A stretch of DNA of 64,000 nt from Devosia nitrariae (GTDB lineage Bacteria > Pseudomonadota > Alphaproteobacteria > Rhizobiales > Devosiaceae). A program made the position numbers and the translations under genes. The DNA lies in assembly GCF_030160115.1 (NCBI RefSeq), contig NZ_BSNS01000007.1:62001-126000 (forward strand), written 5' to 3'. Under the pieces are notes generated by a model. It was not told the origin of the DNA, ran no database searches, and worked only from the letters and a program-made list of their open reading frames with translations. Below, piece after piece: positions 43,994 through 52,793 of this stretch (the first letter of the stretch is position 1; the number at the start of each line of letters is the position of its first letter).

Positions 43994-44136
43994 GCGGGAC
44001 GGACATACGCAAAGTGGTGACAGAACGCGGTTGTCCAGCTAACTTTCCGATATGTGCAACGTCTCGTGCATGACCGGCAAGCAGGCGTGGAGGCGCAAGG
44101 TATCCGCAACATCTCTGCCATGCCGAAGGCGCCACA

Positions 44137-44958
44137 TTGCTTGATCATCGCCTGACCCTGGCACGCGAAGGGATCGCCGCCCGCTCGCTGGAAGGCATCG
44201 TCCCGGCCGCCCGCTACATCGATACCACAGTGCGCCAGACGGGCGTCCCCTCTGCATCCCTGCGCCGCGCGCCTTCGCCCGCCGCCGAACAGCTCGACCA
44301 GTTGCTGTTTGGCGAGCTGTTCGAGGTGCTGGACGAGGTGGATGGCTGGGCTTTCGGGCGGGCGAAGCGCGACGGCTATGTCGGCTATGTCGAGGCCGCG
44401 GCGCTGGGCGCGCCGCCCACGGCACCGACCCACACGGTGCGGGCACTGCGGACTTACGCTTTCAGCGCCCCCAGCATAAAAGCCCCTCCCACCGGGCTCT
44501 ACTCGATGAATGCCCTGATGACCGCCGAGGGGCGCGAGGGCCGCTTCGTCAAGGCGGCGGGCGGCTGGTTCGTGGACGAGCACCTCGCTCCTATCGGCGA
44601 GGCTGAGGCGGACCACGCGGCGGTCGCCGAGCGGTTCGTCGGCACGCCCTATCTCTGGGGCGGGCGCGAGAGCCTGGGGCTCGATTGTTCCGGGCTGGTG
44701 CAACAGGCCCTATACGCCTGCGGTCGCGACTGCCCGCGCGACAGCGACCAGCAGGCGGCGGTGGGCAAGCCGGTCGAGGCGCTGCAGCGGGGCGACCTCG
44801 TGTTCTGGCGCGGCCATGTGGCGATCATGACCAGTGAGGCCGACATCATCCACGCCAATGCCTGGCACATGGCCGTGGCTGTCGAGCCCCTGGATGAGGC
44901 GGTCGCCCGCATCAGGCGCCTCGGTGGTGGCGAGCCGACCGACTACCGACGGCTTTGA
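44137..44958 (+). CDS. NlpC/P60 family cell-wall peptidase
   Basis: A 273-residue protein with the bacterial-SH3-like region (about 30-150, LRRAPSPAAEQLDQLLFGE and later GYVGYVEAAAL) and a C-terminal NlpC/P60 domain: Cys184 in LGLDCSGLVQQAL, His227 in VFWRGHVAIMTS and His239 in IIHANAWHM. It cleaves gamma-D-glutamyl-diaminopimelate-type bonds. No ATG begins the conserved N-terminus, so a TTG at 44137 is the best start. No signal peptide is visible, so it is probably a cytoplasmic recycling enzyme. It is convergent with the peptide ABC operon. Confidence 0.85.
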   Translation: MLDHRLTLAREGIAARSLEGIVPAARYIDTTVRQTGVPSASLRRAPSPAAEQLDQLLFGELFEVLDEVDGWAFGRAKRDGYVGYVEAAALGAPPTAPTHTVRALRTYAFSAPSIKAPPTGLYSMNALMTAEGREGRFVKAAGGWFVDEHLAPIGEAEADHAAVAERFVGTPYLWGGRESLGLDCSGLVQQALYACGRDCPRDSDQQAAVGKPVEALQRGDLVFWRGHVAIMTSEADIIHANAWHMAVAVEPLDEAVARIRRLGGGEPTDYRRL

Positions 44959-44974
44959 CCGCCGAGAACTCTGC

Positions 44975-45886
44975 TCACGCCGGCATCGGGCGGATGAAGT
45001 GATTTGCGGCGATCTCGCGCACTTCGGATTGGTCGATGGCCGATTGCCGGCGGATCACGTCGACGCGGCTGAGCTCGCCATCGAACAGCGTCTCGGTCAG
45101 GCGGCGATCGGGATCCGGAACGGCCGAGAGCAGGAGACGGGTGTAGGGGTGCTGCGGATTGCCGAGCACGCTCTCCGTCTCGCCCCACTCGACGATCTGC
45201 CCCGCATACATGACCATGATGTCTTCCGCCACATAGCGGGCGGTGGCGATGTCGTGGGTGATGTAGAGCACCGCCAGCCCCAATTGGCGCTTCATGTCGT
45301 TGAGCAGGTTCAGGATGCCGAGCCGCACCGAGACGTCGAGCATGGAGGTGGGCTCGTCGGCGATGATCACCTCGGGATTGACGGCGAGCGCGCGCGCGAT
45401 GCTGATGCGCTGGCGCTGGCCGCCGGACAGCTCATGCGGGTATTTGGGGAGGATCAACGCCGGGTCGAGCTTCACCCGGGTGAGGACCTCGGCGATTGCC
45501 GCCCGCCGTTCTGCGCCTTTCAGGGCGGGCTGGTGAAGCTGCAGCGGACGCTCCAGATGGTAGCGGACGGTGTGCACGGGGTTGAGCGACGAGAACGGGT
45601 CCTGAAAGACCATCTGCACCGCACGGCGGTAAGCCTTGAGGCTCCCGAGCGGCCCGTCCTCCACCGGCGAACCGCGGAACAGCAGGCGGCCTTCGTCCGG
45701 CCGGTACTCGCGCATGATGAGGCGCGCAGCCGTGGTCTTGCCCGACCCGGACTCCCCCACAAGGGCAAGGGTGCGGCCGGGATGAAGAGCAAACGAAATC
45801 GAGCGCGCCGCATGAACGCGAGCTTCTGCCCGACCGAAGCTTTTCGAGACATGGTCAAGGGCGAGGATAGGCGTCGTATCGCTCAT
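44975..45886 (-). CDS. Oligopeptide-type ABC transporter ATPase (DppF/OppF class)
   Basis: A 303-residue ATPase: Walker A ALVGESGSGKTTAA, signature LSGGQRQRISIARAL, Walker B VIIADEPTSMLD and the H-loop ITHD. The C-terminal QHPYTRLLLSAVPDPD is the conserved Opp/Dpp ATPase tail. It overlaps the second ATPase gene by 4 bases (ATGA) and is the last gene of the operon. Confidence 0.92.
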   Translation of the reverse strand: MSDTTPILALDHVSKSFGRAEARVHAARSISFALHPGRTLALVGESGSGKTTAARLIMREYRPDEGRLLFRGSPVEDGPLGSLKAYRRAVQMVFQDPFSSLNPVHTVRYHLERPLQLHQPALKGAERRAAIAEVLTRVKLDPALILPKYPHELSGGQRQRISIARALAVNPEVIIADEPTSMLDVSVRLGILNLLNDMKRQLGLAVLYITHDIATARYVAEDIMVMYAGQIVEWGETESVLGNPQHPYTRLLLSAVPDPDRRLTETLFDGELSRVDVIRRQSAIDQSEVREIAANHFIRPMPA

Positions 45887-46701
45887 TGTCCGGCGTCCCG
45901 TGCGGTCCGTTCACTGCCGAGGCGCGGGATCGAGGCCCAGAGCCGGCGCGTGTAGTCATGGCGAGGCGAACGATAGATCGCCTGCGCGTCGTCGACCTCC
46001 ACCAGTTCGCCCTCGAGCATGATGCCGATGCGGTCGCTCACCTGCACCATCAGGGCCAGATCGTGGGTGATGAAGAGCACCGAGAAACCCAGTTCCTGGC
46101 GCAGCCTGTTGATGCGCTCGAGGATTTCGCGTTGCACCACCACGTCGAGCGCGGTGGTGGGCTCATCCATGATGAGGAGCTTGGGATTGAGCGCCAGGCA
46201 AATGGCTATGACGACCCGCTGGCGCATCCCGCCCGACAGCTGGTGCGGATAGGCTGACAGCCGGTCGGCCGGTATGTCGACGAGCCTCAGCAGGTCGGCG
46301 GCGCGCGCTCGCGCCGCGGTGCGAGACATGCCGGTATGGGTCCTGAGCACATCGTAGAACTGGCTTTCGATCGTCAGCACCGGGTTCAGCGAGTTCATCG
46401 CGCTCTGGAACACCATCGCCACCTCGCGCCAGCGAAGATCGCGAAGGGCTGCACTGTCGAGGGCAAGAACGTCACGCCCGTCGAGCAGGATCTCGCTGCC
46501 CGACCGGATGATGGCGGGCGGGCGGAGCAGTCGGGTGATGGCAAAAGCGATGGTGCTCTTGCCGCAGCCGGATTCGCCGGCAAGGCCGAAGAACTCACCG
46601 GCCGCGATGGTAAAGCTGACATTCCTGACGGCATGGAAATCGGCTTCGGCGCCGATGTAGTCGACCGAGAGGTTGCGGATCGACAGAACGGGGTCGCTCA
46701 C
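45883..46701 (-). CDS. Oligopeptide-type ABC transporter ATPase (DppD/OppD class)
   Basis: A 272-residue ATPase with Walker A GLAGESGCGKSTIAF, signature HQLSGGMRQRVVIAI, Walker B LLIMDEPTTALD and H-loop FITHDLAL. The start is a GTG at 46701 overlapping the permease stop as GTGA. The two ATPases form the heterodimeric motor of the importer. Confidence 0.92.
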   Translation of the reverse strand: MSDPVLSIRNLSVDYIGAEADFHAVRNVSFTIAAGEFFGLAGESGCGKSTIAFAITRLLRPPAIIRSGSEILLDGRDVLALDSAALRDLRWREVAMVFQSAMNSLNPVLTIESQFYDVLRTHTGMSRTAARARAADLLRLVDIPADRLSAYPHQLSGGMRQRVVIAICLALNPKLLIMDEPTTALDVVVQREILERINRLRQELGFSVLFITHDLALMVQVSDRIGIMLEGELVEVDDAQAIYRSPRHDYTRRLWASIPRLGSERTARDAGQ

Positions 46702-47585
46702 AGCTGTCCTTCACCCCTTCTAACGAGGCCCGTCCAGCGGGCGAGCATGCCCCCGGTGCGCAGGCGCGGGTTGGCGATTTCGTCGATGGCGAAGTTGATG
46801 AGCGCAAGGCCAAGGCCGAGCACTGCCAGCGCGACGCACGGCGTAAGGATCTCCCACCAGGCCCCGACCGACAGCGCCGAGGCGTTCTGCGCGTTGTAGA
46901 GCATGATGCCCCATGAGACGGTGTTCGGGTCGCCCAGCCCAAGGAACTCGAGCGTTGCCTCGGTGATGACGGCAAAGATGACGCTGCCGATGAAATTGAT
47001 GCCGACGATCGAGATGAGGTTCGGGAAAATCTCGAAGGCCATGATGCGCCAGCTGGGTTCGCCCAGCATCTGCGCGGACTTGACGAAGTCACGCTGGCGA
47101 ACCGACAGCGTCTCCGAGCGCGTGACGCGCACGCCCCAGGCCCACGACGTGAACCCCAGGATGATGGCAATGACCAACGGGCTGGCCTGGCCGATGAATG
47201 CCGCAAGCACCAGTAGCAGCGGCAGGTTGGGGATCACGAGGATCATGTTGGTCAGGAAGGTGATGATCTCGTCGACCACGCCGCCCTTGTAGCCGGCGAT
47301 GATGCCGAGGACGGTGCCGATCACCGTGATCAGGAGCCCTGCCCCGAAACCGACGGCGAGCGATACCCGGGCGCCGTAGAGCAGCCGGGTGAAGACATCG
47401 TAGCCGAGGCGCGTTGTCCCGAGCCAATGGTCGGCGGACGGCGGCTGGTGCGGCCGGCCGACCCGCTGGGTGGGGCTGTACTCGGTGAGCATCGGGGCGA
47501 ACACCGCAACGAGAATGACGATGACGAGAATCGTTACGCCAACCAGGGCCTTCCTGTTGTGAAGCAGTTGGGTGAGGAGGCTCAT
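46698..47585 (-). CDS. Oligopeptide-type ABC transporter permease (DppC class)
   Basis: A 295-residue inner-membrane protein with an N-terminal helix (residues 14-36), the DppC-type GTTRLGYDVFTRLLYGARVS segment and about five further helices, including the cytoplasmic EAA-type loop with MLGEPSWRIMAFEIFPN. It begins 3 bases after the DppB stop. Confidence 0.92.
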   Translation of the reverse strand: MSLLTQLLHNRKALVGVTILVIVILVAVFAPMLTEYSPTQRVGRPHQPPSADHWLGTTRLGYDVFTRLLYGARVSLAVGFGAGLLITVIGTVLGIIAGYKGGVVDEIITFLTNMILVIPNLPLLLVLAAFIGQASPLVIAIILGFTSWAWGVRVTRSETLSVRQRDFVKSAQMLGEPSWRIMAFEIFPNLISIVGINFIGSVIFAVITEATLEFLGLGDPNTVSWGIMLYNAQNASALSVGAWWEILTPCVALAVLGLGLALINFAIDEIANPRLRTGGMLARWTGLVRRGEGQL

Positions 47586-47588
47586 CGC

Positions 47589-48566
47589 TCAGGCCCGCTT
47601 GAGTCGTGGATCGAGCAGCACGTAGCTGAGGTCGACGATGAAGTTCGCGATCAGCATGGCTGCCGTCATGATCAGCAGCGCCCCCTGGATTACCGGGTAG
47701 TCGCGCGCGAGAATGGCCTGATAGAGCGTGTTGCCCATGCCCGGATAGTTGAAGACCACCTCGGTGACCAGCGAGCCGCCCAGCACGGCACCCAAGGCGA
47801 TGGCAAGGGCCGAAACCGTCGGCAGCAGCGCATTGCGCGCGGCATACCAGAGCATGACACCCTTGTCGGACAGCCCCTTGGCACGGCCCATCACGATGTA
47901 GTCTTCGCCCAGCAGGTTGATCATGTTGTTGCGCATGGTCACCGCGAAGCCACCTGTCAGGACAACAACCATCGTCAGCATCGGCAGGGTGCCGTGGTAG
48001 AGGACGCTGGAGATATAACCCCAGTTCCAGGACGGATCGAGCATGGGATCGGCGGCATATCCGTTCGGGAACCAGCCGAGGGTATAGCCGAAGACGAAGA
48101 GCGTGATCAGCGAGACCACGACCGCCGGAACCGAGCTCGAGAAGATCGAGGCCAGCGAGACGACGGTATCGAACCGGGTGCCGCGACGCCACGCAGCCAT
48201 CACGCCGAGGAAAGTTCCGAGCGCAAAGCTGACGAGGGTGGCCGCGCCGACGAGGCCGACAGTCCAGATCAGCGCCCGCCCCAAGAGATCACTTACCGGG
48301 AGCGGGAAATACTTGATCGAGCGCCCGAGATCGCCGGTGAACACGCTCTTGAGATAGGCGAGATACTGCTCGCCGATCGGCGCATCGATGAAGCCGAAAG
48401 TGAGCTTGAGCGCGTTGAGGTTGTCCAGCGACAGCTCCGATCCAGCGCTGGCGAACATCATCTTGATGGGATCGCCCGGCATCAGGCGCGGAAGAAAGAA
48501 GTTGATCGTCGCGGCGGCAATGAACGCTGCAAGGTAGAACGCCAGGCGTCGGAGCAGAAAGGCCAT
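47589..48566 (-). CDS. Oligopeptide-type ABC transporter permease (DppB class)
   Basis: A 325-residue permease: helix 1 then FFLPRLMPGDPIKMMF, the conserved DppB loop, five more hydrophobic segments and the EAA-type loop MGRAKGLSDKGVMLWYAARN. It forms the channel together with the DppC-class subunit. Confidence 0.92.
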   Translation of the reverse strand: MAFLLRRLAFYLAAFIAAATINFFLPRLMPGDPIKMMFASAGSELSLDNLNALKLTFGFIDAPIGEQYLAYLKSVFTGDLGRSIKYFPLPVSDLLGRALIWTVGLVGAATLVSFALGTFLGVMAAWRRGTRFDTVVSLASIFSSSVPAVVVSLITLFVFGYTLGWFPNGYAADPMLDPSWNWGYISSVLYHGTLPMLTMVVVLTGGFAVTMRNNMINLLGEDYIVMGRAKGLSDKGVMLWYAARNALLPTVSALAIALGAVLGGSLVTEVVFNYPGMGNTLYQAILARDYPVIQGALLIMTAAMLIANFIVDLSYVLLDPRLKRA

Positions 48567-48590
48567 TCCGCTGATATCCTGCTAGAAGGA

Positions 48591-48609
48591 GCGCGCCACC
48601 CGGACGCGC
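48591..48609 (-). terminator. Hairpin between the binding-protein and permease genes
   Basis: GCGCGCC at 48591-48597 pairs with GGaCGCGC at 48602-48609 with one bulged base. It lies in the 63-base gap after the dppA-like stop and has no T-tract, as at the two TTT operons; an mRNA-stabilising role would fit. Confidence 0.45.
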
Positions 48610-48629
48610 CCCCACTTGTTCCGGAAGGG

Positions 48630-50285
48630 TTATTGAGCAACCGGGCGCAGAGCCAGCAGCTGGATCAGGCGAGCCGGATTGGCGTTGGAGACCACCGGGG
48701 ACACAAACGGGTTCTCGGCGCTCGCCCAGCCCGTGAAGCGCTTGGTGTTGTACTGGTAGAAGGCCGGGCTGTTGTAGACCGGAATCACCGGCATGTTCTC
48801 AGCCACGATGAGCTGGATTTCGTCCATGATCTGCTTCTGCTCGGCCGGATCTTTGGTCCGCGTGTACTGGTTCAGGAGATCCATGACCTCGGGATCGGTC
48901 CAGCGCTGGGCGCTGAAGCGGCTCTTGCCGAAATCATCCGGATTGAACGAGCGGCGATATGGGAAATAGGGATTGAAGGATGATGCGATCGCGTTCAGCG
49001 TCATCGAGTACTTCGCTTCGATGAGATCCGAGGTCCAGACAGCAGCTTCCGGGGTGCTCATCTTCACATTGAGGCCGGCAGCCTTGAGGCTTTCCATGGT
49101 GATCTGAACGGCATCGATCCAGTCGGTCCAGCCGTTCGGTATCTCGATATCGATCGCGATCGGCGTGCCGTCCGGATTGTCGCGGAAGCCGTCGCCATCG
49201 GCATCGACGTAGCCGGCTTCGTCAAGGAGCGCCGTCGCCGCTTCAGGATCGAACTTGCCATACTGGCCGAACTTGGCCTGGACTTCGGGGTTGGCAAAAG
49301 ACTCGTAGGTTTTGCCGAGCATCGACGGGTCTTCGTTGATCAAGGGATAGCCGTATCCGGCGATGTCGATGATCGTCTGGCGGTCGATCAGCATGCTCAT
49401 CGCACGCCGGAAGTTGACGTCGTTGAAGGCTTTCCTGTTGTTCTCGTCCGGCGATTCCAGATTGAGCGAGTACGCCACCAGGCTCGACGGATTGAACCAG
49501 TACTTGTGGTGCTCGGGGTCCTTGGCCACGAACGTATTGTCGATGTCGGGGATGAAGCTCGTCGCCCAATCGAGGGTGCCGTTGGCCAGGGCCGCGAGAA
49601 CCTGCGGGTTATCGGCGAGCTGAGGCAGGCGAATGCAATCGACGGCAAGGGTCTCGGCGTCCCAATAGTTCGGGTTGCGGCATTGCTCGTAGACCTGCGG
49701 GGTGAAGCGGGTGATCTCGGTCAGCGGACCGGAGCCCACCGGGTTTTCATTGGAAAATGTCACCGGATCTTCAACTTCTGACCAGATGTGTTCCGGCACG
49801 ATCGGCATGCCGACGAGCGTATTGGCGATCAGCGAATTGGGTTCGATGAGGTTGAAGCGCACGGTTCGCTCGTCGACCTTCTCGACGGATTCGAGCAGGG
49901 CCGAGACCGAGATGAAATCGAGCGCCGGGAACTCCTTGATGTAATCATAGGTGAAGACGATGTCGTCGGCGGTGAGAGGCTCCCCGTCCGACCACTTCAG
50001 CCCCTCGCGAAGGGTGAAGGTGATCGACTTCAGATCGTCGGCCAGCTCGAAACTCTCGGCCAGTCTGAAGTTCGGCCGGTTGCCGTCGCGGCGGTTGAAG
50101 ATCGCCAGAGGCTCGTAGATGAAGTCGAGCGTGGTGGCGCGGGCGGAGGTCTGCCCGAACGGATTGAAGTTGCGCACCCAGGTCGTTGTCTGTTCGGAGC
50201 TGACGGTCACCACCGCCTGGGCGCTCACCGGTGTCGTCATGGCCAGAGCCACAGCGGCCGCTGCAATCAGCTTTCTCGTCAACAC
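48630..50285 (-). CDS. Oligopeptide-type ABC transporter substrate-binding protein (DppA/OppA family)
   Basis: A 551-residue exported protein (signal about 1-23, ending VSAQA) of the SBP_bac_5 family: TTLDFIYEPLAIFNRRDGN, FTLREGLKWSDGEPLTADDIVF and the late DEAGYVDADGDGFRDNPDG. The DADGDG stretch is a common turn in this family. The start is a GTG at 50285 with GGGAG upstream. It lies 34 bases after the NagZ-like gene. The ligand could be a peptide or an oligosaccharide; the flanking glycosidase and peptidase suggest muropeptides or chito-oligosaccharides. Confidence 0.9.
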   Translation of the reverse strand: MLTRKLIAAAAVALAMTTPVSAQAVVTVSSEQTTTWVRNFNPFGQTSARATTLDFIYEPLAIFNRRDGNRPNFRLAESFELADDLKSITFTLREGLKWSDGEPLTADDIVFTYDYIKEFPALDFISVSALLESVEKVDERTVRFNLIEPNSLIANTLVGMPIVPEHIWSEVEDPVTFSNENPVGSGPLTEITRFTPQVYEQCRNPNYWDAETLAVDCIRLPQLADNPQVLAALANGTLDWATSFIPDIDNTFVAKDPEHHKYWFNPSSLVAYSLNLESPDENNRKAFNDVNFRRAMSMLIDRQTIIDIAGYGYPLINEDPSMLGKTYESFANPEVQAKFGQYGKFDPEAATALLDEAGYVDADGDGFRDNPDGTPIAIDIEIPNGWTDWIDAVQITMESLKAAGLNVKMSTPEAAVWTSDLIEAKYSMTLNAIASSFNPYFPYRRSFNPDDFGKSRFSAQRWTDPEVMDLLNQYTRTKDPAEQKQIMDEIQLIVAENMPVIPVYNSPAFYQYNTKRFTGWASAENPFVSPVVSNANPARLIQLLALRPVAQ

Positions 50286-50319
50286 TTCGGGTCTCCCTTT
50301 CTTTCATCCCGGCACCGCT

Positions 50320-51342
50320 TCACGCGACGCCGCTCTCCCTGAAAATCTCTTCCACCTCGCCGTGGAGTGCGGCAACGTCTACGCGAAGGTTACCGCGTTT
50401 GCCTTGCGCGCGGGCGATTCGTTCCAGCGTTTTCGGACTGAGCGGGCGAGCGGCCTTGGCGGCCGCTTCGGCCACCGTCAGCCCACCCTGGCTGAGAAGC
50501 GCGATATCGTAGCCCGCTTCGAGGGCCGCGGCGACGCGCTCCGCCCCCGTACCCTTGAGCGCTTCCATGGAGAGGCAGTCGGTAATCAGCACGCCATCGT
50601 AGCCCACGTCTTTGCGGATAAGGTCGCAGACATCAGGCGAAACCGAGGCCGGACGCTGGGGGTCGACCTGCGTGAAGACGAGGTGGGCAACCATCGCCCA
50701 GGGCGTATCCTTTAGCGCGATGAATGGTTGGAAGTCGGTGTGGCGCAGATCATCGAGCGTGGCGTCGACGACGGGACAGTCGAAATGCGGATCGACGGTC
50801 ACCCGGCCATAGCCGGGGATGTGCTTCATGATCGGTAGTGTGCCGACCTCGAGCATGCCTTCGATGACTTCGCGCGCCATGGTGATCACCAGCTCCGGAT
50901 CGTCGCCGAACGCGCGCTGGCCGATCACGTCGTGGGTGCCCTTGCGGGCAAGGTCAACGACCGGCGTCGTCCCGCTGTCGATGGTGAGGTCGGCCAGAAT
51001 CGTGCCCATGGCCAGCGTCGAAAGGCGCATGGCGCGCCTGGCAAGGCCGAGGTCCTTCCTGGCGAGCGCCCCGAAGGAGCCAAGGCTTCGAAAGCTTGGA
51101 AAATTGCCATTGTCGAGGCGCTGTACGCGGCCGCCCTCCTGGTCGACGAACACGGGCGCATCGGCACGCCCGACTGCTGCCCGAAACTGCGCAATGAGCC
51201 GGCGCACCTGGTCCGGCTTGTCGATATTGCGCCTGAACAGGAACAGTCCATAGGGGTTCGCATCGCGCAGGAACGCAACCTCGTCCGCAGACAGCTCAAG
51301 TCCCGGCATGCCGATGAACAGGGCAAGGGGCGTGTTTGACAT
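50320..51342 (-). CDS. Glycoside hydrolase family 3 beta-N-acetylhexosaminidase, NagZ-like
   Basis: A 340-residue cytoplasmic GH3 enzyme. It has the NagZ hallmark loop MKHIPGYGRVTVDPHFDCP, with the acid-base His in the DPH motif, and the nucleophile Asp in GVLITDCLSMEAL. NagZ removes N-acetylglucosamine from cell-wall anhydro-muropeptides and some relatives act on chito-oligosaccharides. The ATG at 51342 begins the conserved fold; the extension upstream is unsupported. It is the first gene of the operon with the oligopeptide ABC importer, which is not the usual place for nagZ. Confidence 0.88.
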   Translation of the reverse strand: MSNTPLALFIGMPGLELSADEVAFLRDANPYGLFLFRRNIDKPDQVRRLIAQFRAAVGRADAPVFVDQEGGRVQRLDNGNFPSFRSLGSFGALARKDLGLARRAMRLSTLAMGTILADLTIDSGTTPVVDLARKGTHDVIGQRAFGDDPELVITMAREVIEGMLEVGTLPIMKHIPGYGRVTVDPHFDCPVVDATLDDLRHTDFQPFIALKDTPWAMVAHLVFTQVDPQRPASVSPDVCDLIRKDVGYDGVLITDCLSMEALKGTGAERVAAALEAGYDIALLSQGGLTVAEAAAKAARPLSPKTLERIARAQGKRGNLRVDVAALHGEVEEIFRESGVA

Positions 51343-51654
51343 GACTATAGCCCAGGCCCGGAAACGCGCCTGAGGCGTGGCAGCCCCTGGTAGATGTCTT
51401 CGCGATCCGCCTCTATCGGTACCGCTCCCACTGCACTGGCATTGAACTTTCGCGCTGGCCTCTGCCACGGCTGATGCGGTGGGAGAGCAACGCGAATCGC
51501 AGCCTGTCGAGAATAGAGGTTTACGCGCAATCCATAAACAAGACGGACGCGCGATCTAACGGGACCGCATTGCGATGACATTGTCGAGTCCGATGGTCGC
51601 CGTTCGTCGTGCTGACATCGGAGGGATGTGATTCCCTTCTTCAGGAAAAGCACA
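51343..51654. other. 312-base intergenic region
   Basis: This gap separates the divergent NagZ-like operon and the DHFR-like gene. It contains no supportable gene: the one long opening on the minus strand lacks a family match and a ribosome binding site. Both promoters must lie here, but I see no clear operator. Confidence 0.5.
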
Positions 51655-52239
51655 ATGTCCAATTCCGTTCTCTACATGTCGATGTCGCTCGACGGCTACA
51701 TAGCGGGGCCGAACGACCGACCTGGCAACCCTGGCGGCGACGATTTCATGCGCTTGCACGAGTGGTATGGGTTCGAGGCCCCGCCCCCCAACACAAAAGG
51801 GAGCCGGTGGGGCGCGCACTTCATGGAGGAAGTGCAAGCGACGGGTGCGGTGCTTGCGGGTCGGCGCACGGTTGAGCAGGTCGATCACTGGAGCGGCAAC
51901 CATCACGGCGTCCCGATCTTTGTTCCCAGCCACCGACCGCCTGGCGAGGCCGTCGCCAAATATCCCTTGGTGACCTATGTGACCGAGGGGATCGAGAGCG
52001 CGATGGAACAGGCCAAGGCCGCGGCAGGAGATCGCGACGTCATGGTGCACGGCGCATACACGGCGCAGAAAGCGCTGGAGGCCGGCGTACTGGACGAATT
52101 GCAGATACATCAGATTCCGGTGCTGTTCGGTGCGGGCCTGAGGATGTTCGACGTGCTGTCACGGCGAATCGAACTGGAGATCGTCCGGGTGATCGACACG
52201 CCGGAAGCCACCCACATCCGATACCGGGTGGTCCACTAA
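51655..52239 (+). CDS. Dihydrofolate-reductase/RibD-C-fold family protein
   Basis: A 194-residue DHFR-like protein: VLYMSMSLDGYIAGPNDRPG at the start, AVLAGRRTVEQVDHW in the centre, then VMVHGAYTAQKALEAG and the IHQIPVLFGAGLRMFD strand. It belongs to the same superfamily as the 9141 gene but to another subgroup. AGGAAAA lies before the ATG at 51655. Its stop overlaps the stop of the convergent LuxR gene by 2 bases. Substrate unknown. Confidence 0.85.
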   Translation: MSNSVLYMSMSLDGYIAGPNDRPGNPGGDDFMRLHEWYGFEAPPPNTKGSRWGAHFMEEVQATGAVLAGRRTVEQVDHWSGNHHGVPIFVPSHRPPGEAVAKYPLVTYVTEGIESAMEQAKAAAGDRDVMVHGAYTAQKALEAGVLDELQIHQIPVLFGAGLRMFDVLSRRIELEIVRVIDTPEATHIRYRVVH

Positions 52240-52793
52240 AGCATCACCAGGCCCTCGCGCAGCGCAATGGCGACGGCATCGGAGCGGTTCTGAGCGCCGA
52301 GCTTTTCGAGCACCGCCGTGACATGGAACTTGGCGGTATGCACCGAGATATCAAGCCGCCGGGCAATGAGCTTGTTCGATGCCCCCTCGACGAGCAGCGC
52401 CAGGACTTGCTTCTCCCGCGAGCTCAGATGCACCGGCTCGGGCGGTGCGTGATCGCGCACGATCCGATAGCCGCTGGCGATCAGCGTTGCCGCGGCGAGG
52501 ACGAAGGCGGGATCGAGGCTCTCGACCACCGTCTCGTTCGGGTGCTCTCGACGCTGCGTGCCGATGAGGAGGACGGGCCGCCGACTCTCGAAATCGGCTT
52601 GCACCAGAGGCGCATCGGCGATGATGACTGCTGCGTCCTCCTCCGGACTCTCGATCAATCCAGGGTGGAACGGCAATCGTGCGCGCAACGCCTCGAGCAG
52701 GGCGGCGTCCCCGATCGCAAGGCCGATGCGGAGCGGCGCTGCAGCCGGAAGGGCGGAGCGCTCAGCCGCGGGGACGCTCGCCGATGGTGACAT
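52236..52793 (-). CDS. LuxR-type transcriptional regulator with degenerate receiver
   Basis: A 185-residue protein. The last 65 residues are a LuxR/NarL helix-turn-helix (SSREKQVLALLVEGASNKLIARRLDIS then HTAKFHVTAVLEKLGA split by one residue). The first 110 have the alternating strand-helix look of a receiver (LRIGLAIGDAALLEAL, AAVIIADAPLV, RPVLLIG), but the acidic pair and the usual Lys are not clear, so phosphorylation is doubtful. Its ATG at 52793 lies 32 bases inside the upstream protease gene, so the pair is translationally coupled and the protease-like protein may be its partner. Confidence 0.8.
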   Translation of the reverse strand: MSPSASVPAAERSALPAAAPLRIGLAIGDAALLEALRARLPFHPGLIESPEEDAAVIIADAPLVQADFESRRPVLLIGTQRREHPNETVVESLDPAFVLAAATLIASGYRIVRDHAPPEPVHLSSREKQVLALLVEGASNKLIARRLDISVHTAKFHVTAVLEKLGAQNRSDAVAIALREGLVML

